Below are positions 46,754 to 55,148 of a stretch of DNA of 64,000 nucleotides, in pieces; position 1 is the first letter of the stretch, and each line of letters begins with the position of its first letter. A program made the translations under genes and the position numbers. The notes below the pieces were generated by a model. That model did not search any database. It saw only the letters and a list, made by a program, of their open reading frames with translations, and had not been told where the DNA came from. This DNA is from Sandaracinaceae bacterium. GTDB taxonomy: Bacteria > Myxococcota_A > Polyangia > Polyangiales > Sandaracinaceae. The stretch covers positions 620,001 through 684,000 of the forward strand of contig JACKEC010000015.1 of the NCBI GenBank assembly GCA_020633195.1, in the 5' to 3' direction.

Positions 46754-49700
46754 TCAGCCGGCGAGGGGCCGGCGCTGGGGGTGGCCCTCGAGCCACGCCC
46801 CGCGCGCGGCGGCCCGCTGGGCGAACAGCCCGAGCGCCCACGGCGGGAAGTAGCTCCGGTAGAGGCGGTACTCGAGGAGCGCGGTGTGGAAGAAGATCCC
46901 CTCGGGGTCCTGCTTCGGCCACGTGCCGTCGGGGCGCTGCGCCCGCGCGAGGAAGCGCGCCGCGCGGTCGAGCACGTCGAAGTCGGGCTCGCTCGCCTCG
47001 AGCAGGCACGTGAGCGCCCACGCGGTCTGCACGATCTGCCCCTCGGGGTGCTCGACGTAGCGGCCCTCGACCACGGAGTCGAAGTGCTCGCCCCAGCCGC
47101 CGTCCGGGCGCTGGCGCTCGAGCAGCCACTGACAGGCGCGGCGGATCTGCGGGTCGACGGCGGGGACGCCGGCGGCGAGGAGGCCGCGGACGCCGAACAT
47201 CGTCCCGTAGATGAAGTGGACGCCCCACATGCCCTCGAACGAGCCGTCGGGGCGCTGCGCGGCGCGGAGGCGCGCGGTCGCCCGCTCGATCGCGGCGTCG
47301 ACGCGGTCGTCGAGCCGATCGGGGTAGTGCTGCCGGAACGCGGCGAGCGCGGTGGTGCAAGACGCCGTGCACTCGACATAGGAGCGCTCGGTCATGCAGG
47401 CGCCGAACATCTCCGACGGATTGAGCCAGTCGATGTCGACGCCGTGGACGCGCCGGGCCTCGTAGGAGCCGAACCCGCCGTCGTCGTTCTGGCACTGCAG
47501 GACGAACGCGGCGGCCCGCGTCATCGCGTCGGGGCTCGGCGTCGTCACCGGCGACTCGAGCTGCGCGAGCATCGCCTCGGCGGTGCAGTCGCTCACCGGC
47601 CAGCCGTGCCACACGCCCGCGAAGCAGTAGCCGCCCGTCGGATCGAGGCGGTCGTGATCGGCCTCGGCGCCGGTGCCGCCCTGCATCTGCTGGGTGACGA
47701 GGAAGCCGTTGGCCGCGCGCAGCGATTCGCCGACGTCGGTGAACGGCGCCGCCGCCGCGAGGGCCTGCGCCGCGAACGACGTGTCCCACGTGGCGCTCCG
47801 GGCGCCGCACACGCGCGTGCCCTCGGCCTCGTCCTCCCAGATCCACCCCTCGAACGCGTCGAGCCCCTTCCGCAGGTCCTCGTCGTCCGGGTCCGCGGCG
47901 TGGAGCGCGAGCATCCCGAGCAGCCCGCTCACCGGCGAGATGCACGTGTAGGACGTCGAGCGGAGCTCGTAGCGGATGCGGTCGCGGAGCTCGTCGAGGA
48001 GGCCCTCGCGCGCCGCGGGCGAGCGGGTCCTGTCGAGCTCGACGAGCGCGCGGTACGAGCTGCGGAGCAGCGCGCCGGGCGCGTCGTGGACGTCGCCCTC
48101 GCGGAGCGCCTCTCGCGCGGACGCCCAGTCGATCTCGTCGTACGGGGTCACGAAGATCTCGTCGCGCACGCAGCGGATCGTCGCGTCCGGGGCGCGCGAC
48201 ACGCGGGCGCCGTAGAGCGAGGCCATCCCCATGTAGATCAGGCGCGTGTGGCAGTAGTACCGGGAGGGATGGATGGGCAGCCAGCGCGGCGCGGCCCAGA
48301 GCTCTGGCACGACGGGGTTGACCCCCTCCCACTCGTAGAGGCCCACGAGCGCGAGCCAGAGCTTGCCCCAGCTCGGGATGCCCTCGGCGCCGCCCTCGCG
48401 GCGCAAGAAGACTTTCGAGTCGCGGAGCAGCGCGTCGTCCTTGTCCACCCCGAGGAGGCGCGCGGCCACGTACACCAGTGTCGTGACGAAGACGTAGGGC
48501 TCGCTCTTCTCGTGGAGGCCCCAGGCGCCGCCGGGCAGGCGCGTGAGCTCGAAGTGCTTGAGGAGGAGCCGCACGCGCTCGGGCGCGATCGGCCGCTCCA
48601 TCACGTGGCTCGCGAGCACGTACTGCGCCGCGAGCATCGGGCACCAGACCACCTCGCCCTCGAAGGAGCCGTCGTCCGCCTGCTCGGCCACGAGCGCCTC
48701 GACCCCGCGCGCGAGCGCGTCCTCGAGCGACGGGCCCTCGACCGCGCGCTGCCTCACCCCGAGGAGCCCGACGACCTCGGCCTCCTCGGGGTGGCGCAGC
48801 GCGCGCCCGAACCTCGACGCACCCCGCGCCTCGAGCCGCTCGGCGAGCGCGTCGGGCAACAGCTCCGTCCAGCCGAGGCTGCCGCCGACCATCCACCCGA
48901 TCCGGGCGAGCATCGCGGTCCCCACGCGGTGCGCGTCGCCCGGCGTGTGCCGCGCGCGCGCCGCGACCGCGGCGGCGCCCGAGAGCATGACCCGCACGCA
49001 CGAGCCGGAGAGGCGCGCGGCGCCTCCGTCCTCGCCCGCGAAGTAGCCCATGCTGCGCAGCCGCTCGCCCGGATCGCTCCGCCACGTGCGGTAGGTCGCG
49101 CGGCGCAGCGCCACCGACTCGGGCGCGTCGTCCGTCATCAGCTCGGCGAGCCCGATCGCGACCGCCTCGGGGATCCGCGTGCGACGCCGGCTCGCGCGGC
49201 GGTACGCGCTCGCCGACTTCGACTCCGCGTACGTCACCGCGTCGCCGACCGCGAACGCGGCGCCGGCGGCGGTCAGCGGGTGCACGCTGCCAGCCGCGTC
49301 GCCGACCCGCGGCAGGCCGTGGCGGGTGATGTCGCCGCGCGGCGCGATGCGGCCCTGGCTCCACGTGGGCGCGCCGCGGCGCAGCGCGTCGCCGAACGCC
49401 TCGACGAGCTCGTCGGGCAGCGCCGGCGCGTACGCCTCGAGCAGCGCCACGCCGCCCGAGCGCGGCATCCGCAGGCCGAGCGGCACGTCCATCGACAGGC
49501 GGATGACCGACGGCCCGATCCGGTAGGCGATCATCGGGCCCGGGCCGCCGACGAAGAGGTGGCGGTAGCCCTCGAAGGGCAGGCTCGCGCCGAGCAGCTC
49601 CACGCTCGCGAGGCGGTGCGTGGGCTGGCGCGTCACCGCGCCGAAGGTCCACGCGCCCTCGCCGCGCGGGGAGGCGCTCGTGCTCGCGCCGGCCGCGTGG

Positions 49701-50152
49701 ACGACCGCGTCGGTGCTCGCCGACCGCGCGCGCCCGCGCTCCTCCCAGGCGATGGTGCCCGGCGTGGCGCGCGTCGCGCGGGCGGGCATCACCAGATCGA
49801 TCCCGTCGCGCGCCGCGCAGTGGGCGCGCAAGGTCTCGACGAGGAGCCCGCGCGGCGCCGAGAAGCCGAAGCGCCCCGCGCGGTAAGGCAGCGCGATCGG
49901 CGCCGAGCCGTCCTCGACGTAGACCACGAAGCCCTTGCCGGTCGGGTAGCCGACGGGCGGCACGAGGTCGACGCCGAGCCGCTCGAGGGCGTCCATCGCG
50001 GGCGGGTGCAGCCACTCGCCGACGGTGTGCTCCGCCGCCCCGTGGGGGTCCGCCTCGAGCAGGAGCACCCGCGCGCCCTTCGCCTGGCAGGCGAGGGCGG
50101 TGGTGCATCCGGCGATCGAGGCGCCGACCACGGTGACGTCGTAGCGGGCCAT
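46754..50152 (-). CDS. Squalene epoxidase-like domain fused to oxidosqualene cyclase
   Basis: 1132-residue protein. N-terminal flavoprotein part (about 1-430): VVGASIAGCTTAL, GEWLHPPAMDALERLG and PRVGDAAGSVHPLTAAG are clear, but the DG motif region reads AVVHAAGASTSASP without the expected ADGxxS. C-terminal oxidosqualene cyclase (about 470-1120): YCHTRLIYMGMASLYG, YTCISPVSGLLGML, TWDTSFAAQAL, the catalytic PVSDCTAEA (Asp855, identical to the lanosterol/cycloartenol synthase motif, not the DxDDTA of hopene cyclases), several QW motifs (LRAAQRPDGSFEGMWG) and YFPPWALG. The protein starts on the last base of the flavoprotein gene upstream (TGATG). Confidence 0.92.
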   Translation of the reverse strand: MARYDVTVVGASIAGCTTALACQAKGARVLLLEADPHGAAEHTVGEWLHPPAMDALERLGVDLVPPVGYPTGKGFVVYVEDGSAPIALPYRAGRFGFSAPRGLLVETLRAHCAARDGIDLVMPARATRATPGTIAWEERGRARSASTDAVVHAAGASTSASPRGEGAWTFGAVTRQPTHRLASVELLGASLPFEGYRHLFVGGPGPMIAYRIGPSVIRLSMDVPLGLRMPRSGGVALLEAYAPALPDELVEAFGDALRRGAPTWSQGRIAPRGDITRHGLPRVGDAAGSVHPLTAAGAAFAVGDAVTYAESKSASAYRRASRRRTRIPEAVAIGLAELMTDDAPESVALRRATYRTWRSDPGERLRSMGYFAGEDGGAARLSGSCVRVMLSGAAAVAARARHTPGDAHRVGTAMLARIGWMVGGSLGWTELLPDALAERLEARGASRFGRALRHPEEAEVVGLLGVRQRAVEGPSLEDALARGVEALVAEQADDGSFEGEVVWCPMLAAQYVLASHVMERPIAPERVRLLLKHFELTRLPGGAWGLHEKSEPYVFVTTLVYVAARLLGVDKDDALLRDSKVFLRREGGAEGIPSWGKLWLALVGLYEWEGVNPVVPELWAAPRWLPIHPSRYYCHTRLIYMGMASLYGARVSRAPDATIRCVRDEIFVTPYDEIDWASAREALREGDVHDAPGALLRSSYRALVELDRTRSPAAREGLLDELRDRIRYELRSTSYTCISPVSGLLGMLALHAADPDDEDLRKGLDAFEGWIWEDEAEGTRVCGARSATWDTSFAAQALAAAAPFTDVGESLRAANGFLVTQQMQGGTGAEADHDRLDPTGGYCFAGVWHGWPVSDCTAEAMLAQLESPVTTPSPDAMTRAAAFVLQCQNDDGGFGSYEARRVHGVDIDWLNPSEMFGACMTERSYVECTASCTTALAAFRQHYPDRLDDRVDAAIERATARLRAAQRPDGSFEGMWGVHFIYGTMFGVRGLLAAGVPAVDPQIRRACQWLLERQRPDGGWGEHFDSVVEGRYVEHPEGQIVQTAWALTCLLEASEPDFDVLDRAARFLARAQRPDGTWPKQDPEGIFFHTALLEYRLYRSYFPPWALGLFAQRAAARGAWLEGHPQRRPLAG

Positions 50153-51270
50153 CACATCGACGCCATGATCCTCGCCGTGGCGGTCTTGACGGCGGGCTGC
50201 TCCCCGAACGCGACGACGAGATCGAGCCCGCCCTTGCGCACGAGCTCGCGGAAGATGCCCCCGCCCCAGAACGAGAGCTGGAAAGCCTTCTTGCACTCGC
50301 GCTCGTAGGTCTTGAAGGCGTCCTCCTCGCTGCGGCGGCCGCTGAGGATGCTCGAGGCGGCCTCGGCGCCGAGCATCCCCGAGCGCATGCCCTGGTAGAT
50401 GCCCTCGGCGGTCGCCGGGTGCGTCATCAGCCCGGACTCGCCGATCGCGAAGCGACCCGGCGCGGTGAGCTGCTCGATGGCGTAGCTCCACACGATGGGG
50501 TGCCCCTTGAAGCCGCCGACCTGCGTCGCGTTCGCGAGCGCGTCGCCGTAGTGCTTGTCGAGGAACTCCTTGAAGAGCTTGCGAGCGTGCTTCTTCCCGT
50601 CGGGCGGGTCCTCGTAGGTGATCCCGATGTTGACGCGCGTCTCGGTCTCCGGGAACAGCCAGCCGTAGTACGGCTCGAGCATGCGATCGAAGATCATCTC
50701 CACGTGGTGGGGCCGGAAGTCGGCGTGATCCCACCAGCCCATGATCGCCTGGATCGTGCGGCGCGGGCGCAGCGCGGGGAGCCCGACGCGGCAGTGGCTG
50801 CCACCCGCGACGAGCGTGTAGCGCGCGCGCACCTCGCGGCCCCCGCGCTCGCGGAAGCCGACCATGCGGCCGCCCTCCTCGATCGCCTCGGCGGCGTCGA
50901 AGTTCGGCACGAACGTCGTGCCCGCGGAGAGCGCCTTCTTCAACAGGACGTGATCGAGGATGCGCCGGTAGCAGACGACGGCCTCCGCCGCCTCGCCACC
51001 GGACTGCCAGGCCTCGTGCCCGGCCGGCGTGATCAGGCGCAGGCCGCGGATCGGGTAGGAGTGCGGCTCGACCTCGTCCCAGACGCCGAGCTTCTGCAGC
51101 GTCTTGATCCCCTTGGGGGAGATCCCGCTGCCGCACGTCTTGTCGCGCGGGAAGTCGGCGCGGTCGACGAGGACCACGCGATCGACGCCGAGGGCGCCCA
51201 GGTGAGCCGCGGCCGCGGTGCCCGCCGGGCCCGCACCGATGATCGCGACGTCTGCTTCGTAACGTTCCAT
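50152..51270 (-). CDS. Geranylgeranyl-reductase-family flavoprotein
   Basis: 372-residue FAD-dependent reductase. FAD motif IIGAGPAGTAAAAHL (about 10-24), FPRDKTCGSGISPKG (family PxxKxCGxG motif), YYGWLFPETETRVNIG and GRFAIGESGLMTHPATAEGI. The family saturates isoprenoid double bonds. In a sterol operon it could reduce the side-chain C24 double bond, a step with no other candidate gene here, or act on another isoprenoid. It is coupled by a one-base overlap to the cyclase fusion and lies 13 bp after the HMG-CoA reductase gene. Confidence 0.9.
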   Translation of the reverse strand: MERYEADVAIIGAGPAGTAAAAHLGALGVDRVVLVDRADFPRDKTCGSGISPKGIKTLQKLGVWDEVEPHSYPIRGLRLITPAGHEAWQSGGEAAEAVVCYRRILDHVLLKKALSAGTTFVPNFDAAEAIEEGGRMVGFRERGGREVRARYTLVAGGSHCRVGLPALRPRRTIQAIMGWWDHADFRPHHVEMIFDRMLEPYYGWLFPETETRVNIGITYEDPPDGKKHARKLFKEFLDKHYGDALANATQVGGFKGHPIVWSYAIEQLTAPGRFAIGESGLMTHPATAEGIYQGMRSGMLGAEAASSILSGRRSEEDAFKTYERECKKAFQLSFWGGGIFRELVRKGGLDLVVAFGEQPAVKTATARIMASM

Positions 51271-51283
51271 GGACGCAGTCCTA

Positions 51284-53545
51284 TCAGGAGCCGGAGGCCC
51301 TGCGAATGGCCTCCCGCGGGGCCCGCTCGAGGAGCGGGGGCTCGGTCGTGCCCGGTCGCGTCGGGACGAGGCCGCGCCGGCCCAGATCGGCGTGCGCTTC
51401 GTGGATCGCGCGACGCAGGCCGGTGGGGGCGAAGCCCAGCTCGTGGCGCGCCGCGCGCGTGTCGAAGGCGGGCCGGCTCGGCGCGCTGCCGATCAGCCCC
51501 GCGATCCTCCCGCGGAGCGTGCGCCGGGGTCGTGCGCGGCCGGTCACCTCTTCGAAGAGCGCCATGTGCGCCTCGGCGTCGAGGTGCTCCGTCGCGACCG
51601 CGTAGCTGGCGCCGGCGCGGCCGCGGGTGAGCGCGAGCAGCGTCGCCTCGACGAGATCGCGCGCGGACACCAGCGGGCCGCCCGCGTCCTCGAACGCCTT
51701 CAGCGTCCCGTGGGCGTGCGCGACGAGCGCCTCGGAGTGCGGCGACCGCGTGTGGTCGTGCGGGCCCACCACGCGAGGCGCGCGCACCAGGACGACGTCG
51801 AGCCCTCGCGTCGCGGCGTCGCGCACGATCTCCTCGCCCGCGTCGGACGGCGCGTCGGTCTCGACGACCACCACGCGGGCCGCGCCGTGGCCGGCGGCCT
51901 CGCGAAGCAGCCGCTCGATCTCGCGGGGCTCCGCGTCGCACGCGATTACGTACGCGCAGCCCGCGAGGGACGCGCCCCGCTCGACGTCGAGGCCGCGCAG
52001 CGCGGGGCCGCGCGGATCGTCCGAGACACGCACCGCGACGCCCTCGCGGAGCAGGTGACGGACGAGGTTGGCGCCCGCGTGGCCGCTCGCGCCGGCCACG
52101 AACACGCGGCCCTCGAGCCGGTGGGCGGGCGCGTCCTCCCGGACCCGGGTGGCGTGCGTCGCGAGCTCGGTCACGGGGGAGGGCGGGGTGCTCGGCCGGC
52201 GCCTCGCGCGCGGGCGCGGCGCGACCCACGAGTCGCGCGGGGCCTCCGCCTCGGCCCGGAGCCGCTCGATGATCTCCGCGGCGTAGCCCGCGTTGACGCG
52301 CCCGGCGTCCGCGATCCGCTCCGCGACCTCGAGCACCTCGTGCTCGGCGGCGCCCGCCTCGACCGCGACGTTGCGCGCGTGCAGGCGCATGTGGCCCTTC
52401 TGGATGCCCTCGGCCGCGAGCGCGCGGAGCGCCCCGAGGTTCTGCGCGAGGCCGACCGCGGCGCAGAGCTGCGCGACGTCCTCGGTCCGATCGATGTTCG
52501 CGATCTGGCGGGCGACCTGCACCACCGGGTGCGACTTCACCACGCCGCCCACCGTCCCGACCGCGAGCGGGATCGTCATGCGGCCGACGAGGTGCCCGCG
52601 CTCCACGCGCCACTTCGCCATCGCGGTGTAGCGGCCCTCGGCCGCCGCGTACGCGTGGGCGCCCGCCTCGACCGCGCGCCAGTCCTGCCCGAGGGCGATC
52701 AGCGCCGCGTCGACGCCGTTCATGATCCCCTTGTTGTGCGTGCACGCGCGGTAGGGGTCGCGCTCGGCGAAGACGCTCGCCTCCTCGATGCGCGCGGCCA
52801 GCTCGGCGCCCGTGCCCGCGCCCTTGCCCTCGAGCTCCGAGAACGGGACGCGGCCCACGACCGTGACGGTGCGCTCGTCGGTCAGGTTCGAGAGGATCCG
52901 GAGGGCGACCCGCCCGCCCGTGAGGTCGGCGACGCGCGGCGCGAGGCGCTCGCACATCGAGTTGACCGCGTTGGCGCCCATCGCGTCGCGCACGTCGACC
53001 GCGAGGTGCACGACGAGCATGTCGCCGCAGGGGTCGTCGGCCTCCACTCGGGGCAACCGCCGGACGCGGATCGAGCGCGCGCCACCGCCGGCCCGCGTGA
53101 GGTGCGGGTGCCCGCCGCTCGCGAGCGCGAGCAGCTCGGCCTCGGCCGCGATCAGCGCCGCCTCGGCGGCGTCCGGATCGGGCACCTCGAGCACCTGGAT
53201 CTGCCCGATCACGATCGGATCACTGCAGCTCGCCTCGACCCCATCGCCGCCGCGCAGGAGCTTGGCGGCGTAGCTGCACGCGGCGATGACGCTCGGCTCC
53301 TCGACGACCATCGGCGCGAGCACGTCGGCGCCGTTGATGCGCAGGTTCACGCACACGCCGAAGGGCATCCCGAACACCCCGAGCGCGTTCTCGACCATGC
53401 GCTCGGCCTGCTGCTCGTCGAGGCCGGCCGCGGGGCGGAGCCGCTCGAGGGCGTCGGCGTCGATCCCGCACTCCTCCCCGATCCGCGCGCGGCGCTCGGG
53501 CATGCTGAGGCGATAGAAACGGGAGATGCAGCTACAGCTCGTCAC
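51284..53545 (-). CDS. Class II HMG-CoA reductase fused to SDR domain
   Basis: 753-residue protein. Residues 1-430 are HMG-CoA reductase of the bacterial class II type: SRFYRLSMPERRARI, VEEPSVIAACSYAAK, MGANAVNSMCE, HNKGIMNGVDA with catalytic Lys and Asp, PLAVGTVGG and GHMRLHARNVAV. After a Pro/Arg linker (about 438-470) comes an extended SDR Rossmann fold (478-753) with VFVAGASGHAGANLV and LVRAPRVVGPHD, like 3-beta-hydroxysteroid dehydrogenases. The expected YxxxK is not seen (that region reads DAPSDAGEEIVRD), so the SDR part may be inactive or non-catalytic. GTG start. First gene of the sterol operon. Confidence 0.9.
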   Translation of the reverse strand: MTSCSCISRFYRLSMPERRARIGEECGIDADALERLRPAAGLDEQQAERMVENALGVFGMPFGVCVNLRINGADVLAPMVVEEPSVIAACSYAAKLLRGGDGVEASCSDPIVIGQIQVLEVPDPDAAEAALIAAEAELLALASGGHPHLTRAGGGARSIRVRRLPRVEADDPCGDMLVVHLAVDVRDAMGANAVNSMCERLAPRVADLTGGRVALRILSNLTDERTVTVVGRVPFSELEGKGAGTGAELAARIEEASVFAERDPYRACTHNKGIMNGVDAALIALGQDWRAVEAGAHAYAAAEGRYTAMAKWRVERGHLVGRMTIPLAVGTVGGVVKSHPVVQVARQIANIDRTEDVAQLCAAVGLAQNLGALRALAAEGIQKGHMRLHARNVAVEAGAAEHEVLEVAERIADAGRVNAGYAAEIIERLRAEAEAPRDSWVAPRPRARRRPSTPPSPVTELATHATRVREDAPAHRLEGRVFVAGASGHAGANLVRHLLREGVAVRVSDDPRGPALRGLDVERGASLAGCAYVIACDAEPREIERLLREAAGHGAARVVVVETDAPSDAGEEIVRDAATRGLDVVLVRAPRVVGPHDHTRSPHSEALVAHAHGTLKAFEDAGGPLVSARDLVEATLLALTRGRAGASYAVATEHLDAEAHMALFEEVTGRARPRRTLRGRIAGLIGSAPSRPAFDTRAARHELGFAPTGLRRAIHEAHADLGRRGLVPTRPGTTEPPLLERAPREAIRRASGS

Positions 53546-53664
53546 CGGTACCGTGCCTCCTGTGTCGGGGTGAGCCCCACGGGCGCCGCGGGCGCACGCG
53601 TTCCCTCCCGCGAGTCGGCGACGCTAGCCCAGCCTCCGCGATCGGTCCAGGCGATTTCCGCGCT

Positions 53665-53692
53665 GTGAACTCAGTTCATGAACTGGGTTCAC
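53665..53692. promoter_or_regulatory. 28-bp palindrome in the divergent sterol promoter region
   Basis: GTGAACTC-AGTTCATGAACT-GGGTTCAC: an inverted repeat of 28 bases with a perfect 12-bp core (AGTTCATGAACT) and one mismatched pair on each side. It lies between the divergent starts of the HMG-CoA reductase operon (53545) and the prenyl synthase (53781). Size and symmetry fit a TetR-type operator controlling both transcripts. The regulator is not identified. Confidence 0.7.
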
Positions 53693-53780
53693 AACTGTTT
53701 CATCGGGGTGAACCTCGTTCGCACGCCGGCCGCGCGCGATCGCTTTGACATCCCGCGGGGGTCGGGTCAGCGTGCCCGCG

Positions 53781-54773
53781 ATGGACGGCTGGACGACCGA
53801 GGTCAAGGCGGGCGTCGAGGGGCGCCTCGTCGCGTTCTTCGAGACCGAGCGGGCGCGCGTGACGGCGATCGCGCCCGAAGCCGACGCGCTCCACGGCGCG
53901 ATCGAGGCGCTGACGATGCGGGGCGGCAAGCGGCTCCGCCCGGCGGTCCTCTACGCGGCGTTCCGGGGCGTCCGACCGGACGGCGGGCTCGGCGACGTCG
54001 TCGACGCGTGCGCGGGCCTCGAGCTGCTCCAGAGCTACCTCCTCATCCACGACGACTGGATGGACGGCGACGACGAGCGCCGGGGCGGTCCGTCGGTGCA
54101 CGCCGCGCTGCGCGACGCCGGCTTCGAGCGTCACCTCGCGGACAGCCTCGCGATCCTCGCCGGCAACTTGGCTTGCACCTGGAGCTGGCGGCTGTTCGGC
54201 ACCGAGCCGCGCGTTCACGAGGTCGTCCTGCGCATGCACGAGGAGGTCCTCGTCGGTCAGCAGCTCGACCTGATGGCGGTCGAGGACGTCTCGCGGATGC
54301 ACCGCCTCAAGACCGGCAGCTACACCCTCCGCGGCCCGATGGCGCTCGGCGCCGTGATCGGCGGCGCGACCGACGAGCAGCTCGCCGCGATCGACAGCTT
54401 CGCGGCCCCGCTCGGCGAGGCGTTCCAGCTCCGCGACGACCTGCTCGGCACCTTCGGCGACCCGCGCGACACCGGCAAGCCCGGCAACGACCTGCGCGCG
54501 GGCAAGCGGACCGCGCTCGTCCTCGCGGCCCAGCGCAGCGGCGCCCCGCTGCGTGAGCTCGACGCCGTCCTCGGCGTGGCCGACGCCCCCGACGCCGCGG
54601 TGGACGCCGCCCGCGACCTCCTCGTCCGGGTCGGCGCCAAGCGCTCCGTCGAGCAGCGCCTCGGCGCGCTCCTCGGGGAGGCCCGGATCGCCCTCGCCCA
54701 GGCCCCGCTCAGCCAGCCCGGCGTCGCCATGCTCGGCGAGCTCGTCGACCGCCTCGCCTACCGTGAGGCCTAG
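53781..54773 (+). CDS. Polyprenyl (farnesyl-type) diphosphate synthase
   Basis: About 330-residue trans-prenyltransferase. GGKRLRPA, first Asp-rich motif LIHDDWMDGDDERRG, GQQLDL, KTGSYT, second motif FQLRDDLLGTFGD and a DLRAGKRT lysine region. The residues before the first motif are SYL, so chain length cannot be judged safely; farnesyl diphosphate would feed the squalene synthase domain of the opposite operon. ATG 53781 is used; GTG 53772 is possible. Divergent from the sterol operon and likely co-regulated through the 53665 palindrome. Confidence 0.9.
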   Translation: MDGWTTEVKAGVEGRLVAFFETERARVTAIAPEADALHGAIEALTMRGGKRLRPAVLYAAFRGVRPDGGLGDVVDACAGLELLQSYLLIHDDWMDGDDERRGGPSVHAALRDAGFERHLADSLAILAGNLACTWSWRLFGTEPRVHEVVLRMHEEVLVGQQLDLMAVEDVSRMHRLKTGSYTLRGPMALGAVIGGATDEQLAAIDSFAAPLGEAFQLRDDLLGTFGDPRDTGKPGNDLRAGKRTALVLAAQRSGAPLRELDAVLGVADAPDAAVDAARDLLVRVGAKRSVEQRLGALLGEARIALAQAPLSQPGVAMLGELVDRLAYREA

Positions 54774-54780
54774 GCATCAG

Positions 54781-54941
54781 TTCGCGCAAAGGGCAAGAAA
54801 GGGGGCAAAGAGGTTTTCTAGAACCCCGACGCCAGGCGCCTCGGCGCCTCGACGGGGCATGTTGGACCGTCGCCGTTCGACGACCGGCCCGCGGCTCGCG
54901 CCCCCCTCTCCCCTTGGCTCCCTTCGCGCTCTCTGCGCGAA
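54781..54941. mobile_element. MITE-like element with 30-bp inverted ends
   Basis: Starts TTCGCGCAAAGGGCAAG and ends with the complement of TTCGCGCAGAGAGCGCG, giving about 30-bp imperfect terminal inverted repeats around 100 bases without a gene. It lies a few bases after the prenyl synthase stop. No other feature is seen in 54774-55148 except the start region of the LysM gene. Confidence 0.6.
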
Positions 54942-55148
54942 ATTCCCCGGGTCCGGGGTGAGCTCGGCCCGGAGGCCGACCTGATGGAGATCGTGAGGCG
55001 CGCCTTGAAGAGCGCGCCCGTGTGCGGGGTACGGGAGGACGTCGTGCTCTACCAGCGCTGCGCCTGAGCCGCCTCGCTCGCGCCCCACGGCGAGAGCTCG
55101 ATCCGTCCTCGGGAATAGTCTGGCGGAGGCCCGCCGTCTCCACGGGTC

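Noticed and set aside
46754..50152. Squalene-hopene cyclase reading of the cyclase domain
   Set aside because: The catalytic motif is PVSDCTAE, as in oxidosqualene cyclases, not DxDDTA, and the neighbours are post-cyclisation sterol enzymes.
42344..50308. A 2654-codon open frame on the + strand, opposite the sterol operon
   Set aside because: It is rich in Arg, Ala, Glu and His with no domain, and it lies antisense to clear enzymes. Long antisense frames are expected at this GC content.
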